64,000 nucleotides of DNA. Origin: Polytrichum commune (lineage: Eukaryota > Streptophyta > Polytrichopsida > Polytrichales > Polytrichaceae). The DNA lies in contig OX485807.1 in the NCBI GenBank assembly GCA_950295325.1, positions 23,159,666 to 23,223,665 of the forward strand. The letters run 5' to 3'. Every line of letters starts with the position of its first letter. The stretch's first letter is position 1. Below the pieces are notes generated by a model, which saw only the letters and a program-made list of their open reading frames with translations, made no database searches and was not told the origin of the DNA. This document shows positions 10,880 through 21,973 of this stretch, one piece after another. Both the position numbers and the translations under genes were made by a program.

Positions 10880-12000
10880 CCACCTGCCTTTATGAGCTAA
10901 AAAGACTTAGATTCGCTTTGGCATGCTCTCATACAACCTTCTACACTCCTCTAGTATTATGAAAGCTCAATATTCCTCAATATGTGTTGGGGCACTTTGA
11001 TATCGATTGAGACGGCATTATAGTCTTGCTCAAATACGCTCAATTGAATTTAGATTACAAGATTGTGCATGCCACTTAAGAACGATAAATTTTTGTGATT
11101 TCAACCATTAGCGGACCATTTTTTGCTATATGTTTGGGATCATAATCTTGTTGAAAAATCAAATGGGAAAGATCCTGGTCATGTTCATGTGAACATGGGG
11201 AGGAGCGGGGCTAATACCTATTTTGGTAGGTGGACTATGGGATAGTTAGTGTTAGTAGGTAAATATATTGGGTTAATTAATGTTAGTAAATATATATAGG
11301 GTGTGCATGTTGGGGGGGGGGGGATTATTTCTTTTTGAGTTTTCTTAAGTTGTGGAGAATGTGTGTTAAATATCTAATGGAGATTTGTGAGAAGGTGTCC
11401 ATGAGATTGTGAAAGCCATTACAATGTATAATAAATCTCTTTTGCAAGATTTCCATGTATTGATGTTGATTCATTTTTCTTCAACTTTACAAACGATACC
11501 AGGGCTTCGGAAGATCATGCAACCCCAAACCATCACTGAACCATTGCCAAACTTTATAGTCAATTGGAACTATCTTGAATCACAAGATTGTCCATCATGA
11601 ATCCAACACCAATTGTGAGCATCCAAGCAAAATCGGTTTACCTTTGTCTCATCAGGTTAGATAGCATGCTCCAAGTCAAAAATGGTCCACTGTTCGTGGC
11701 ATCTGGCAAATTCAAGCTGCTCCTTGATGTGCTTAGGGTTCAATTTTGGCTTCTCCTACTTCATTTTTTTTTCAATCTTAGCCCTATAGCATGCATAGTC
11801 CTTCTCACTGTATCAACACTTACAATAACTTGGCATTCCCTATGTACATGTTGGGGAACATGTATCACAACATCAATATCTCTTAGCGTAGCAACTTTGA
11901 CACATACTCTCTTATCTACATATGTGAGCACTTGTGGTCTACCACCACTACTAGCTCTGAGATTGGACAATCTCTTTTGCTTAATTTGTGCGCGCGGCAT
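10880..12000 (-). pseudogene. Tc1-like transposase, degenerate
   Basis: The minus-strand frame starts at MPRAQIKQKRLSNLRASS. It continues through a helix-turn-helix region (SVDTVRRTMHAIGLRLKKK) and then, with frame breaks, through a first-Asp block read as DETKVNRFCLDAHNW. Next come VMVWGCMIF, FQQDYDPKHIAK with the second Asp, and a C-terminal L-YESMPKRI motif. These are Tc1/mariner DDE_3 landmarks in the right order. Stop codons and a LINE insertion between the first and second Asp blocks make it non-functional. Confidence 0.82.
11190..11420 (-). mobile_element. 5'-truncated LINE 3' fragment inside the Tc1 element
   Basis: Read on the minus strand, the segment encodes DTFSQISIRYLT, nearly identical to ETFSQISIRYLTSS near the end of the LINE copy at 58290-58320. 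It is followed by a 3'-UTR-like stretch with CCACCTAC and TAGGT, also present at 58430-58460. This is what a short, 5'-truncated LINE insertion looks like. The exact borders are uncertain. Confidence 0.62.
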
Positions 12001-12194
12001 GACTTTTGCAACTCATTTACTACATCCCTCGTAGAACTAAAAGCTTGCAGCTTCACAAAAAAATAAAGTTATCAAGGTCTATTCTAGTAATATCTTTTAA
12101 CGGTGATCATATTTAAATTTTAATAACAAAGTTGTAAGAAAGTGAGGCTCAAACTTTTATTTTTGGATGCCTAACTCAATTTTGCTACACATTG

Positions 12195-12750
12195 TATATC
12201 CTCATTGGTAACATGCATTGTAAATCAAGTGCTAGGAGTGTCACCCATACTACTACTATTTTGGCCTTGGGCAACTTCACCTCGAAGTTCACATGGCATC
12301 TTGGTTAAGGCCTTGGGATCAAGCCACCCTTATATTGTTGAGCTTTGGATTGGCATCCATATGGTATCACCCATTATTGAGTATCTATTGATGTGAAACC
12401 CAAAAAGGATCCGTCCAACCCGCCCGTTTTTTGGATTATTTTTCAGTTCATGTACATGAGACTTGGACCTTCAAATCATCTCGGGTCTAAACGTTCAAGG
12501 AGGACGGCAAGCTTATTCATGAATCCTCAACAAATATAACAATTGCTAGTATCCCATGCCGCATTACTGAGGCGCTTTGAATGGGCCTTGTGTGGTTGCG
12601 AATATGGTGCATCCGGGCCGTTGATCCACCAAAGCCCATCCAAGGACCTAAGTGGTCCTAGGTGGCAGGGGGCGGTGCTTGCCACCAAGGTGGGGTGGGG
12701 TTGTGGGCGACACATCTTTTTTCAAGGAGGCCAACTTTAGGGTCTTGTAA
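12195..12750. other. Spacer, no recognised element
   Basis: Moderately GC-rich around 12410-12740, with no supportable gene. Both strands carry ORFs over this stretch but neither looks like a known protein. Confidence 0.3.
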
Positions 12751-12785
12751 GGGCTAGGTGGCTAGGCCAACTTACTAAATAACTA

Positions 12786-13112
12786 CACTAAATAAAATAT
12801 TTAGTGTTTGATACACTAAATACAAAGGCATACACTAAAAATCAATAACCCTATGAAAGCAAGTAACATTAAATGTAAACTCAAACACTAAATACCAACT
12901 ATGGTAATATGCGGAAGTTACATGTTTGAATCTAATGTTAGTAAGGATATGAAAAAAAAATATATATATAATAAGGGAGGTGGCAGTAGGGAAGGTAGCG
13001 GCACATTTATGTCTAACACTAATTGTCAAGGAATTGAAAATAAGTATTGAGTAGAGTAGGGTGGTAACAACACTAAATATAATCAGACACTAAATATATA
13101 TCCTATTTAGTG
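12786..13112. mobile_element. TA-flanked MITE of the CACTAAATA family (327 bp)
   Basis: The ends are CACTAAATAAAATATTTAG on the left, and on the right a complement of CACTAAATAGGATATAT. TA flanks are at 12784-12785 and 13113-13114. The right arm at 14704-14760 gives the uninterrupted target sequence, which confirms the borders. Confidence 0.82.
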
Positions 13113-13633
13113 TAGTTGGTTAGGCTTACTTGATAAGTGGCAAAGGACTACTAAGGCTGGGTCAATTCTTTATGTACTCACACATGGATTTACAACTTGA
13201 AAGCAATGTGGGCACTTCCAACTTCGCCCAACATTGTAAGGTAACTGGGTCTTAAACGAGCATTTTCTTTTTGCACCCACTTCTTGTACTAGGATACTAG
13301 GATGCTAAACATGCAATTAGTGCGAGATGATTAGCAAATCCAATTTGTGCCCGTAGCCACTTTCCTCATAAATTGAGGAGCTCGTATGAATATTCTATTC
13401 ACTATCAAAATGAATGTTCTCTAAGTTAAGACAAAGATCATTTAGGCGTCCCCAATTATGTTGCTTGTTCCATTTAGCATGGTTAATAAGTTTTCAACAT
13501 GTTGTCCTCTATATTTTCAAGATATGCATTTTTGGTGTGCGTTCTTAGATTAACATCCAAGCTCTAGTCATACTTCACTCAATCATAGGTGTTCGTTTAA
13601 CATATATGAATAATACACGTCCTTTGCCACTTA

Positions 13634-14703
13634 GGGTATCTCCACCCCTTGGCACCAACAGGCACGTCAACGGGGTGGTTGCCGGTGCCAAAACGGGCTG
13701 CCGGTCGCGGGTCCCGGCAAAACCCCCACCCACTGCGCGTGGGTCACGCCATTAAACCCTAAATCCGGCCAACTCCGGCCAGCTGTGACCCCACCTTCGG
13801 TACTTCAACGTTGAGTTCAACGGTTGTTTTCTAGGTGATAAACTGTACTATGTATGCAACAGAAATTCTTGGTTGGGCAACTTGTCGCCAACAGTGATGA
13901 CTCACAGGGGAGATGTTCTAGGAATCGATCGCTCTTGAGAAATTCTAAAAGAGAGGGCGCTCTACTACTATCTCAAGCCTCTCTTTTGTTTCGTTGCAGA
14001 TGTAGCATGGACTCTGATGAGTCTGCACCAGTGTTCGCCGAGATTTTTGGGCATAACCGGTAGAGATCCTAGTGTTTGCAATTCCAACCAGTTACATGAT
14101 CAATAATTTACCTGCAGTCTTGAACTTCAAACGGTTAGTTCTCAAACTCAATTGGTTCATCTGTAACTAACTGTCGGTTCTCCCCGATCATTGCATATAG
14201 AAGTCTCTTTTCATGCCAACCCCAAAGCCTGATCATCCCCCACACGTTCCAAAGTTGAACCAGGTTCATGTACGAAGAGGCAGAAAGGTTTGATACATTC
14301 CGAGATTGAGCTTGAGCAGATCCTAGTTGTAGAGAGATCTAAGTTACTGATCCTCTTTCCCTCGGAAGAATTCTACAAGGTTTTCACCCAACAAATATGC
14401 CGTGCAATAGATTGAATTCCGCATGATGAGAACAACACAAAAAAATTAAATCATGAGCCAGCTCTAGTGTACATACACATGATGAAGAAGGGAAAAATCT
14501 ACCTGTGAAGACCAGATAGGATTCCCGGAATCTTAGGAGTTTAGAGTGAAGAAGTGGTCATTGCAAGCTCGCGGGCAAGGAGGTGGTTTTGGCATGAACG
14601 GCCAGGGTTTGCCCGTTGCCGGGTCGCCAGTGGCTGCACCTGCTGCCCAAAATCCTCGGTGAAGACCGTTGGCGCACCCGTTGGCGCCAACGGTGGAGAT
14701 GCC
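13634..14703. mobile_element. Tourist/Harbinger-type MITE (1070 bp)
   Basis: The element begins GGGTATCTCCACCCCTTGGC, and its right end is the complement of GGCATCTCCACCGTTGGCGC. The 3-bp target duplication TTA is at 13631-13633 and 14704-14706. The intact target (TAA, reverse complement) is visible at 13134-13136. About 140 bp inside (14065-14200) are related, in inverted orientation, to 59925-60115. Confidence 0.85.
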
Positions 14704-14760
14704 TTATCAAGTAAGCCTAACCATTTAGTTATTTAGTAAGTAGGCCTAGCCACCTAGCCC

Positions 14761-15502
14761 ACCTAGTTGACGCGGTTATCCTAGCTATTATATTTAGTAT
14801 GGACCCAAATTGATCCTATCCCCAAAAAATTGTGGTTGCCACACAATGTTGCAAACACATGTCTAGCACTCACAAATCCTAATTTTGTTATCCATGTATG
14901 TGCTTATTATTCAAATAGCACATCATGAAGGTAAGTGTGGTTAAATACTTTGCACCCACTTTTCGTAGGTTGGAAAACACGCAATAATTGTGAGATAATT
15001 ACCAATTTCAAAAATCATATATGTAGCCATTTGCCTCATAAATTTTGGAGCTTATATAAATATCTTGCCAAAGCTTACATAAACATCCACATAACTATGA
15101 ACCACTGAATTATATTTCTCTAATTTTTTATTAAAAAATTATGAACTCACCTTGTCATAGACATGCTTGATTCGGTCATTTGTCTTAATCAAACACCAAC
15201 ATTTGAGTAGTCTAGAGTTAGGTGTGCACTCAAAAACAAACACCATAAAGACATGTGTTCAAAAGAAACTGGACTATGTGCTCAAACTAGTTAACCTTTC
15301 TAGACTCCATAGTCAACAATCTTCTTTTCTTTGGTGGTGGTGGTGGGGGGGGGGGGGAATCGGGGAGAGTCATATGATTTAAAAGAGCATGAGAAAACCC
15401 CATTTTGGTAATAAATAACTCAAATGTTCATACGAGCTCCAACCATTATGAGGAAAGTGTCTACGGCCTTGGTTTAGATTTGCTAACCATCTCGGACTCT
15501 TA
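14761..15502. other. AT-rich spacer
   Basis: No gene seen. About 150 bp (14930-15080) are a diverged direct repeat of 13265-13415; shared landmarks are GCACCCACTT and CCTCATAAATT. A GGTGG/G-run is at 15332-15358. Confidence 0.4.
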
Positions 15503-16034
15503 GGGGCGCTTTGTATTAGGTCCCATTTCCAAACCCTAGGCATCAACCAATGAGAGTGCTTAGATTGTCCAAATGGGCCCTAATATGGGCCCAAGGGCTT
15601 TATATTGAGAGTCGGCCCACTTCTCCTAAAGCTTGTGTGGCGGGTGACATGGCGACGTTTTGGAGGGAAAAAAGTGGGCAAAAAAATGGGTTGAGGGTTT
15701 ATGGAGACCCACTTCACATCTACGGCCCACTTCACCCAACTTCCGTCATATAGTCATTTATGACTTTATGACTTTATGACTTTAGTTCAAGCAAGGGCAT
15801 AATTCATTTAAGACAAAGTGGGCCGTGGATTGGGCCTTACAATATAAAGTCCCTAGGCCCATTTGGAAGGCCCACTTTAAAGTAGAATTCCAATTTGGGC
15901 CCTACAAGTGGGCCTATGGACTTTATATTGCAAGGCCCACTCAACGGCCCACTTTATAAAGTAGGGCTAAAGTTAAGGCCCACTTCAAGTCCAAGTGGGC
16001 TCAACTTCAAATGGGCCCTAATATAAAGTGCCCC
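15503..16034. mobile_element. Tourist-like MITE rich in GGCCCA/TGGGCC (532 bp)
   Basis: The left end is GGGGCGCTTTGTATTAGG, and the right end is the complement of GGGGCACTTTATATTAGG. The target duplication TTA is at 15500-15502 and 16035-16037. The interior is dense with AAGTGGGCC and GGCCCACTT units. TGGGCC is the plant site-II (TCP-type) promoter motif, so the element could carry regulatory sites. Confidence 0.85.
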
Positions 16035-16489
16035 TTATATATTTGTGTGGGTCCATACCCTAGGAGAAGTGGTTTACGTGGCAAGAGCAGCCGTTTAAGA
16101 GAATTCTACATGTGTTACCCACTTTTGTGCTCGAGATGATTATCAATCCTAAAAAGAAATGTGAGGCCATTGGTCCATTGCCTTCCATGACTCTAGGAGA
16201 GCACTTCCTTGCAAGTGGCCAAAAGAAGCATGTGAACTAGAGTACATCACATGCATTCCATGCCTCGAAAACACTGTATAATCGAATCTTTCCTTTAACA
16301 AACACCTGAAGATCCTAACAGACAAAGTTCCATTTTGTCTCTAGCTTCCGATCGGTATAATCCGATGATTCCGATCCCTCCCTTGGACATGCCCTTGTTT
16401 TGAAGGGTCCAAAGAGCCTGAAATTAAGCGTAGTCATCGGACTCAACTTGGTCTTCAAGCGACTCTTATATATCATCGCACAAAAGTAA
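16035..16489. other. Spacer, nothing recognised
   Basis: No ORF or repeat with supportable identity. Confidence 0.3.
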
Positions 16490-17020
16490 TGCCCCCTTCC
16501 CACCTGACTTTAGTTAAGACCCAAAGTATTTCCTAAAAACCGGGTAAAGCTCCCTCGGTTATAGGGGAGGCATCCGACTATCCCAATGCACCTACAAGAG
16601 CTTGCTCCGGAGATTTTCAAGTAGGTTTTAGTTAAGTAGCTTTCACACATGTTCATGGTTTTATCTACCAAGCAATGAATGTTGGGTAGTTTTTGTCCCA
16701 TCCCCAAATGCCTTACTACTCACCTATCTTACCATCGGTTTTTGTTAATGGAGCTCCTCGTGCCCTCATAGCTAAGACTAAAAAGCCACCAATCACAAGG
16801 GTGGGAGGCGACACTTTTAAAGTTCCTATATTCTTGCCTCATGTTTAGGTACCGATGGGAGGGTCGGTGGTTGAGGCTTAAAACCTCCACTTTTAAGCCA
16901 TGCCACATCATTTGCCACCTAGGCTCGGCACTAAAAAGAGCCGTATGTGTGAACCCTAGATAACTAAAACCGCTTTTAGACTAAAACTACTTCTAACTAA
17001 TGTCAGGTGGGAATGCCCCA
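16490..17020. mobile_element. Tourist-like MITE, copy A (531 bp)
   Basis: Inverted ends are TGCCCCCTTCCCACCTGAC and, at the right, the complement of TGGGGCATTCCCACCTGAC. The target duplication TAA is at 16487-16489 and 17021-17023. Similar over its length to copy B, 20 bp downstream. Confidence 0.87.
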
Positions 17021-17040
17021 TAATAAGAGTAACAAACTTA

Positions 17041-17547
17041 TGCCCCCCCCCCCACCTGATTTTACCAAATAACCAAAGTCTTTTCTAAAACTTAGGTAAA
17101 GCTCCTTCGGTTATAGGGGAGGCATCCGGCTATCCCAATCCACTTACAAGAACTTGCTCCGGAGATTTTGTGAGTAAGATTTAGTTCAGTAGCTTTCACA
17201 CATGTTCATGGTTTTATTACCAAGCAATGAATGTTGGATAGTTTTTGTCTCATCTCCAGATGCTTTACTACTCATCTATCTTACATGCAGCTCCTCATGC
17301 TCTAATAGCTAAGACTAAAAAGCAACCAATCACAAGGGCGGGAGGCGACACTTTTACAGGTCCTATATTCCTGCCTCATGTCTAGGTACCGATGGGAAGG
17401 TCGGTGCTTGAGGCTTTAAACCTCCACTTTTAAACCATGCCACATCGTTTGCCAACTAGGCTCGGCACGAGATAATGTCGATGGTGTGAAAGCCGTGTTT
17501 TTAGAACCCACTTTTAGGCTTAGCTAAAGACAGGTGGGGAGGGGGCA
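17041..17547. mobile_element. Tourist-like MITE, copy B (507 bp)
   Basis: Same family and orientation as copy A. The left end is TGCCCCCCCCCCCACCTGA and the right end is the complement of TGCCCCCTCCCCACCTGTC. The target duplication TTA is at 17038-17040 and 17548-17550. The separate target duplications show two independent insertions, not one tandem copying event. Confidence 0.87.
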
Positions 17548-20500
17548 TTACGTGGCTTTCATTGCGGACACTTTATTGGATTGGATCGAGCATTGGTGTA
17601 ATCTTATCCTAAAAGTGTGTCTAATCGTGACATCTAAGGAGGGGGCCACACCCGGAGGGTCCAGCACGGAAATGGTGTTGGAACAGGTGGAGAACGGCTA
17701 ATTGGGACCGGAACAGGGGTTCCCAAAACGGAGCGGTTACATGGATGTCAGACCTTGTCGGCTCTTCATTCCTGCCGGAAAGGGTTGCCAAGCTGGTGAC
17801 AGCACTGCTTTACCACCGGCGCCAAATACCAACGTTCTGGGCAAGACGCTGGATGATGTGGATGAAACACTGGGAGAAGGGATGGATGTCGTCTCCCCCT
17901 GACAGTTCCACCGCAGTTCAGGCGGGAGCTTCCTGGACGCTTGTGGGGTTCCGAGTTCGGCGACCATCGTCCGGAGGGGTCCTGCAGTGCGTGGACGCGG
18001 CCTTGGAGGATCAGCAGGTTGCGGTGCTACGAATGCGATTGCGTTTTCCTGCGGTTGAGCGATCACCCCGCATGGAGCTGCGCCTGTGGAGGTGTGTGAG
18101 GCAGGGGCTCGGGAGTGGTAACGAGTGAGCGGAACTTGGGAAGCGCTTAGGAGAAGTTATGTGCGCGAGTGCTTGGGCGATTGCTCCATACAGGCGTGCC
18201 GGCCACGGTGGGAGCCGATTGCCGCCCCGCTCCCCTTCGCTGGTACACCTCATTCTCGTGTTTTATTTCCAACTGTTTTTTGGTTCGGGAAATTTGGCGA
18301 TACTTGTCGGAGCTTTGCGCGTGCCTTGGCTATTCCGCGCATCGCGGGCCTCCGCAACCATGGCCGTTTGCCGGACAATCCCGCATTTTTTTCCTCGTAA
18401 CCATTTCTGCAGCATCATTGTTTAGGGTTTCTTTCCGGTCCGGGCTTCCCGCTGTCGTTCGTGTGCGTTTCCCACATACAGCAGGTTGACGGTCTCTGGG
18501 TTCTACGGCGTGTCCCATCAACTCCTCCTCCTGAGCACATTCGTTTAGGTTTCCGCCACTGTGCGGTGTGTGCTCATTTTCCTGTTCCGTGGGTCTGGTG
18601 TCGCTCGGAGGCTCCTGCATTTGCACTTCGTTCATGGTGGGCTCGAGGACGTCCCCGCCGAAGGGAACATGCGTCTCCCCCATCGCGGAACGGGTGTCCT
18701 CTGGATTTATGGGGTTTCTGCTCCGGCATTGCAGGATGCGTTGTGCGGCGCAGACTGACGCTCGAAGACATTTATTTCCCACCAATGCGTTTGCGGGTAG
18801 TGGCCTTCTACATACAGCGCACCATTGGGTTGATCTCGGTACACATCCCATCCACCCGCAAGTCGCTGGTCACATATCCCACCGCATTCGCCGTCCTCCT
18901 GTTCTGGTTTAGCCCTGTGGGCTGCATGTGTCAGCCATTCCTGTCTGCTTTTTTTGTCCTTGTCAATTTCCAGGCCTGCTCCCTCCTTTCGCAGGTTCGC
19001 CTCTCTCCCTCCTCTTGCCGTCTCCTGTGTGCACATTGGGGGTCCGCATCCTGGATGCAAATTTTTTTACAATGTGCCAGTTCTGTGCCCAGGTTCTTGT
19101 TTTCCGCTGCAGCAGTTGTTTGCCGCACCCTTTCCGCGCTGTGTGAGCCCTGTCGTCGTGAGCTGCACTCTCCGTGTAAAGGAGCTACACGCTTCCCTAC
19201 GTTGTCGCGTTGGCCGCGCTCAGGTACAGTCATCCATAAACCCTGCTGGTTTTTCTACCCCTCGCATTCGGTCCTACCACCATGCTTTGCCTGCTACTCC
19301 GTCAATTCTGTCATAATTTAGAGCACAATGCACCCATGCATGGGACCTGTGGGTGGCCACCGTGCCGCATTCCTGCCGTGCTTGCCATGTGGCTGCATGT
19401 GCCGTTCCCCACCGCTCTATGATTGTTGTTTGGTATGTGTATTGATCTTTTGTGCCTTGTTTCACGGCTCCTACCATAAGTCTGTCGGCTGCGTCTTTGG
19501 TGCGTTTCGGGCACACAGTTTTGGCCTCGCCTGGGATGCCGAGCTGTTAAACTCAATGCACGTGCTCCTCGATTTGCTTATGTTCTTCTGCCATGCCGCA
19601 CAATTCCAGATCCCGCTTGGGGCAGTCTTGTCGATCGGTCACGCTTCGTTCTTTGCTGGTTCGCCTCCCCAAACTTGTAAGTGGCAACTCTGAATCTCAT
19701 CTCGATTGCACCCTCCACAGGCCCTGTGTATTGACAATACTCCTGCGTTGTGTGCGAATCCACGGGTTCTGTTGTGCAGGATTGACCACATCCGCTCGCC
19801 CCGCCTGCGATGCCCCGACGCGGCCCTTCCTCTCTTTAGCGAGGAGATACCCAGAAGTCTGCCCGCAGGCGCTCTGAGCGCCACCCTTTTCATTTCCAGT
19901 CCCCGTGCCTTTACACGGACTCTGCTGGCAGGCACTCCAGTTCCATAGTTCGGACTTTTATGTTCTTCATCTAGTTCCCCCTGCTGCCGCAGCTAAGAGT
20001 AGTGTTGTTGGGCGGCCCTCGTAGTTTCCAATACACTGATAGAGGCCATGGTTCCACATTCACCTGCCACTGTGCGAGACATTCTCTGCATGGCCGTGTG
20101 AAGTTCACTACTGCAATCTGTTTGAATTCTGCTTGGTTCTAGGCCCAATGTGAATTTGTGCACGGCAGGGCATTCCTTTCGGTGGACCTTGTTTGTGCTC
20201 TGATATATAGCAATACATACGTCCATATTTCTTTGTACGTGTCATCCATTTCTGTCCAAGCCCATATGCTTCAATGTGTTTGCTTTTTTGGGTTGAATGT
20301 GGTTTCATATGTTCCTGCATGTGGGCTCTTCTGTGGCGTTCCTGGCCCTCCACGCATTCCTTCCCTTCCTCCGTGCTTTTCACAAACCCAACTTCCCGGC
20401 TGTCTCAACCATCCCGATGATTTGCCGCCCTGATGTCTTGCGCCCTTGGTTCTCCCATCAGTTGCTTCCAGCTCTCTGTTCTAACTTCCATGTCTGCAAG

Positions 20501-20889
20501 TTTTCCCATGCTTGATACCGCGAACTAGCATGCTCTCCCTTACTCCTCCTGCTCTGGGTTGCATATAACCATGCAGGACCACAATGTCTCAATCTGCAAT
20601 TGCACGTTGATCCATAATCTGACGGGTCATTGTGCGACTCCCATGCTCTGCACGGGTGTTGAGACATGGGTGTGAGAATTCATTTGTGGTTTGCTTCGTT
20701 GCCTCCCCGATTTTGCAGGAATAATGCTAGTCTGTGAACCTTGTGCGTGGACTGCATATTTTGTCGAATCATGGATGATATTGTGCACTTGGGAGAGGCC
20801 TCCCAGTGTCCATCCTCCCAAGTTCCCAGAGACGTGCAGAACGATTTTCCAGCAGAGTTCCCTGACTCCTAGGGGCATGTTCAGTTCGA

Positions 20890-21973
20890 AGCTACAGGTG
20901 CAAGGGCTCCAGCCCGTGGTAGGGGCAGATCCAGCAGTGGACGTCCATCACCCGCTTCTTCGCAATCGCAGGTGCCACCCTTGCATAAGGTCCGGGGTCC
21001 GAACTGGACCGAGGCAGAAATGCTCGTCCTCATTGGTCAGAAGCGGATTGAGTGGGATGGGAGGCATAATTGCAACCAGCCTTCAATTTCAAAATTTGTA
21101 TATGGCACAACCGCATGGAAATTGGTTTTGGCTGGCTGCATGGCTGTGGTGGGCTTTAGGGCTAGGGATGTCGACCAAATCACCAACAAGTGGGATGGTT
21201 TGATCAAAGATTACAAGAAACTCAAGGACTATATAGAGGGGACGGGCTCCGCGAATTGGTGGGGAATGACCCGGGAGGAAAAGAAGGAGTTGTCCAAAAC
21301 AAGAAAGATGTCCTTGGAGTTCAGCGAAGCCATGTACATGGAGATGGAGGGTTTTGTGGGTAGACGACAGATTTTTGGGCGGGCGACGGATGTATTCGAC
21401 TCCGATAGACCGGCAACACCGGTGGCTCGGGCATGCAGACGCTCCCCTCCAACACCCCGCGACGCGTCGTTTGTGGGAGTGGGAAGCCCGTTGGGTAGCA
21501 CAACCGCGGCATCCGAGTCACCCACGTCAACAACTCCAGGAAATGACACGCCTGGCTCCACTGGGCGCAAGAGGAAAGCGGTGGGGACTGACAATCTTGT
21601 GGATTTTGTGAAGGACTTCAACCACGAATACCTCGCGCGAGTGGAGGCCCAGGATATCGACAAACGTGCATGGAGAACGGATGTGTTGGCGTTTGACACA
21701 GCTAGGGAGGCCAGACTTACACAAAAAGAGACTCAAGCTACAGCCATGGAGCAGAAATTCTATGAGTTGGAGGTGGAACGGACGAAGAACTTGGGCAACA
21801 TGACGGGTGCTTTACTGATGTTGGCATCATCAATGGACGCCCTTACAAGGTTTGGTTGCTCACTCAACTCACGTCTACCTAGCCTACAATTAATGCTCAT
21901 CGTCTTCTTGGATGATTGGCTGTGTGCTGGGAGTTTTGGACTCGAACTAGATAGTCCAAGAGGTCCTCCCTAG
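20890..21973 (+). CDS. Harbinger Myb/SANT-like DNA-binding protein (ORF1)
   Basis: The frame runs from about 20890 through a Ser/Arg/Gly-rich leader into a Myb/SANT-like domain: GPNWTEAEMLVLIGQKR, a central W, then ITNKWDGLIKDYKKLKDY, with the spaced tryptophans typical of the family. A Ser/Thr/Pro-rich linker follows, then a basic RKRKAV segment and a predicted coiled coil (residues such as AMEQKFYELEVERTKNLG). In PIF/Harbinger elements this protein binds the transposon ends and helps the transposase into the nucleus. The exact start is uncertain because an upstream intron is likely. The last codons overlap the convergent transposase gene from 21897, so the true stop may be earlier through splicing. 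Confidence 0.78.

Larger units (their letters stand above)
10637..12194 (-). mobile_element. Tc1-like DNA transposon
   Basis: The ends share TGTGTAGCAAAATTGAGTTA as an inverted repeat (about 10640-10660 and 12172-12191). A TA follows on the right at 12195-12196, but the matching left TA is not preserved. The length of about 1.56 kb is typical for Tc1 elements. Inside is a decayed minus-strand transposase and an inserted LINE fragment. Confidence 0.75.
12751..14760. repeat. Inverted-repeat structure whose two arms each carry a different MITE
   Basis: The left arm (12751-12785 plus 13113-13148) is the reverse complement of the right arm (13619-13633 plus 14704-14760). Shared pieces include GGGCTAGGTGGCTAGGCC, CTTACTAAATAAC, GGTTAGGCTTACTTGATAAG and GTGGCAAAGGAC. 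The left arm is interrupted by the TA-flanked MITE and the right arm by the TTA-flanked one, so each arm preserves the empty site of the other's insertion. The central spacer is about 470 bp. The family is not clear because I see no target duplication outside the arms. Confidence 0.8.

Noticed and set aside
13250-15080. 13265-13415 and 14930-15080 as direct terminal repeats (LTRs) of an element
   Set aside because: There are no TG...CA ends, primer-binding site or coding region between them. The similarity is weak and patchy, and a better explanation exists for the region between them.
17745-20900. Many overlapping ORFs in the GC-rich left part of the Harbinger element
   Set aside because: They overlap on both strands, are Arg/Ser/Pro/Cys-rich and show no domain. 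High GC makes such frames by chance.
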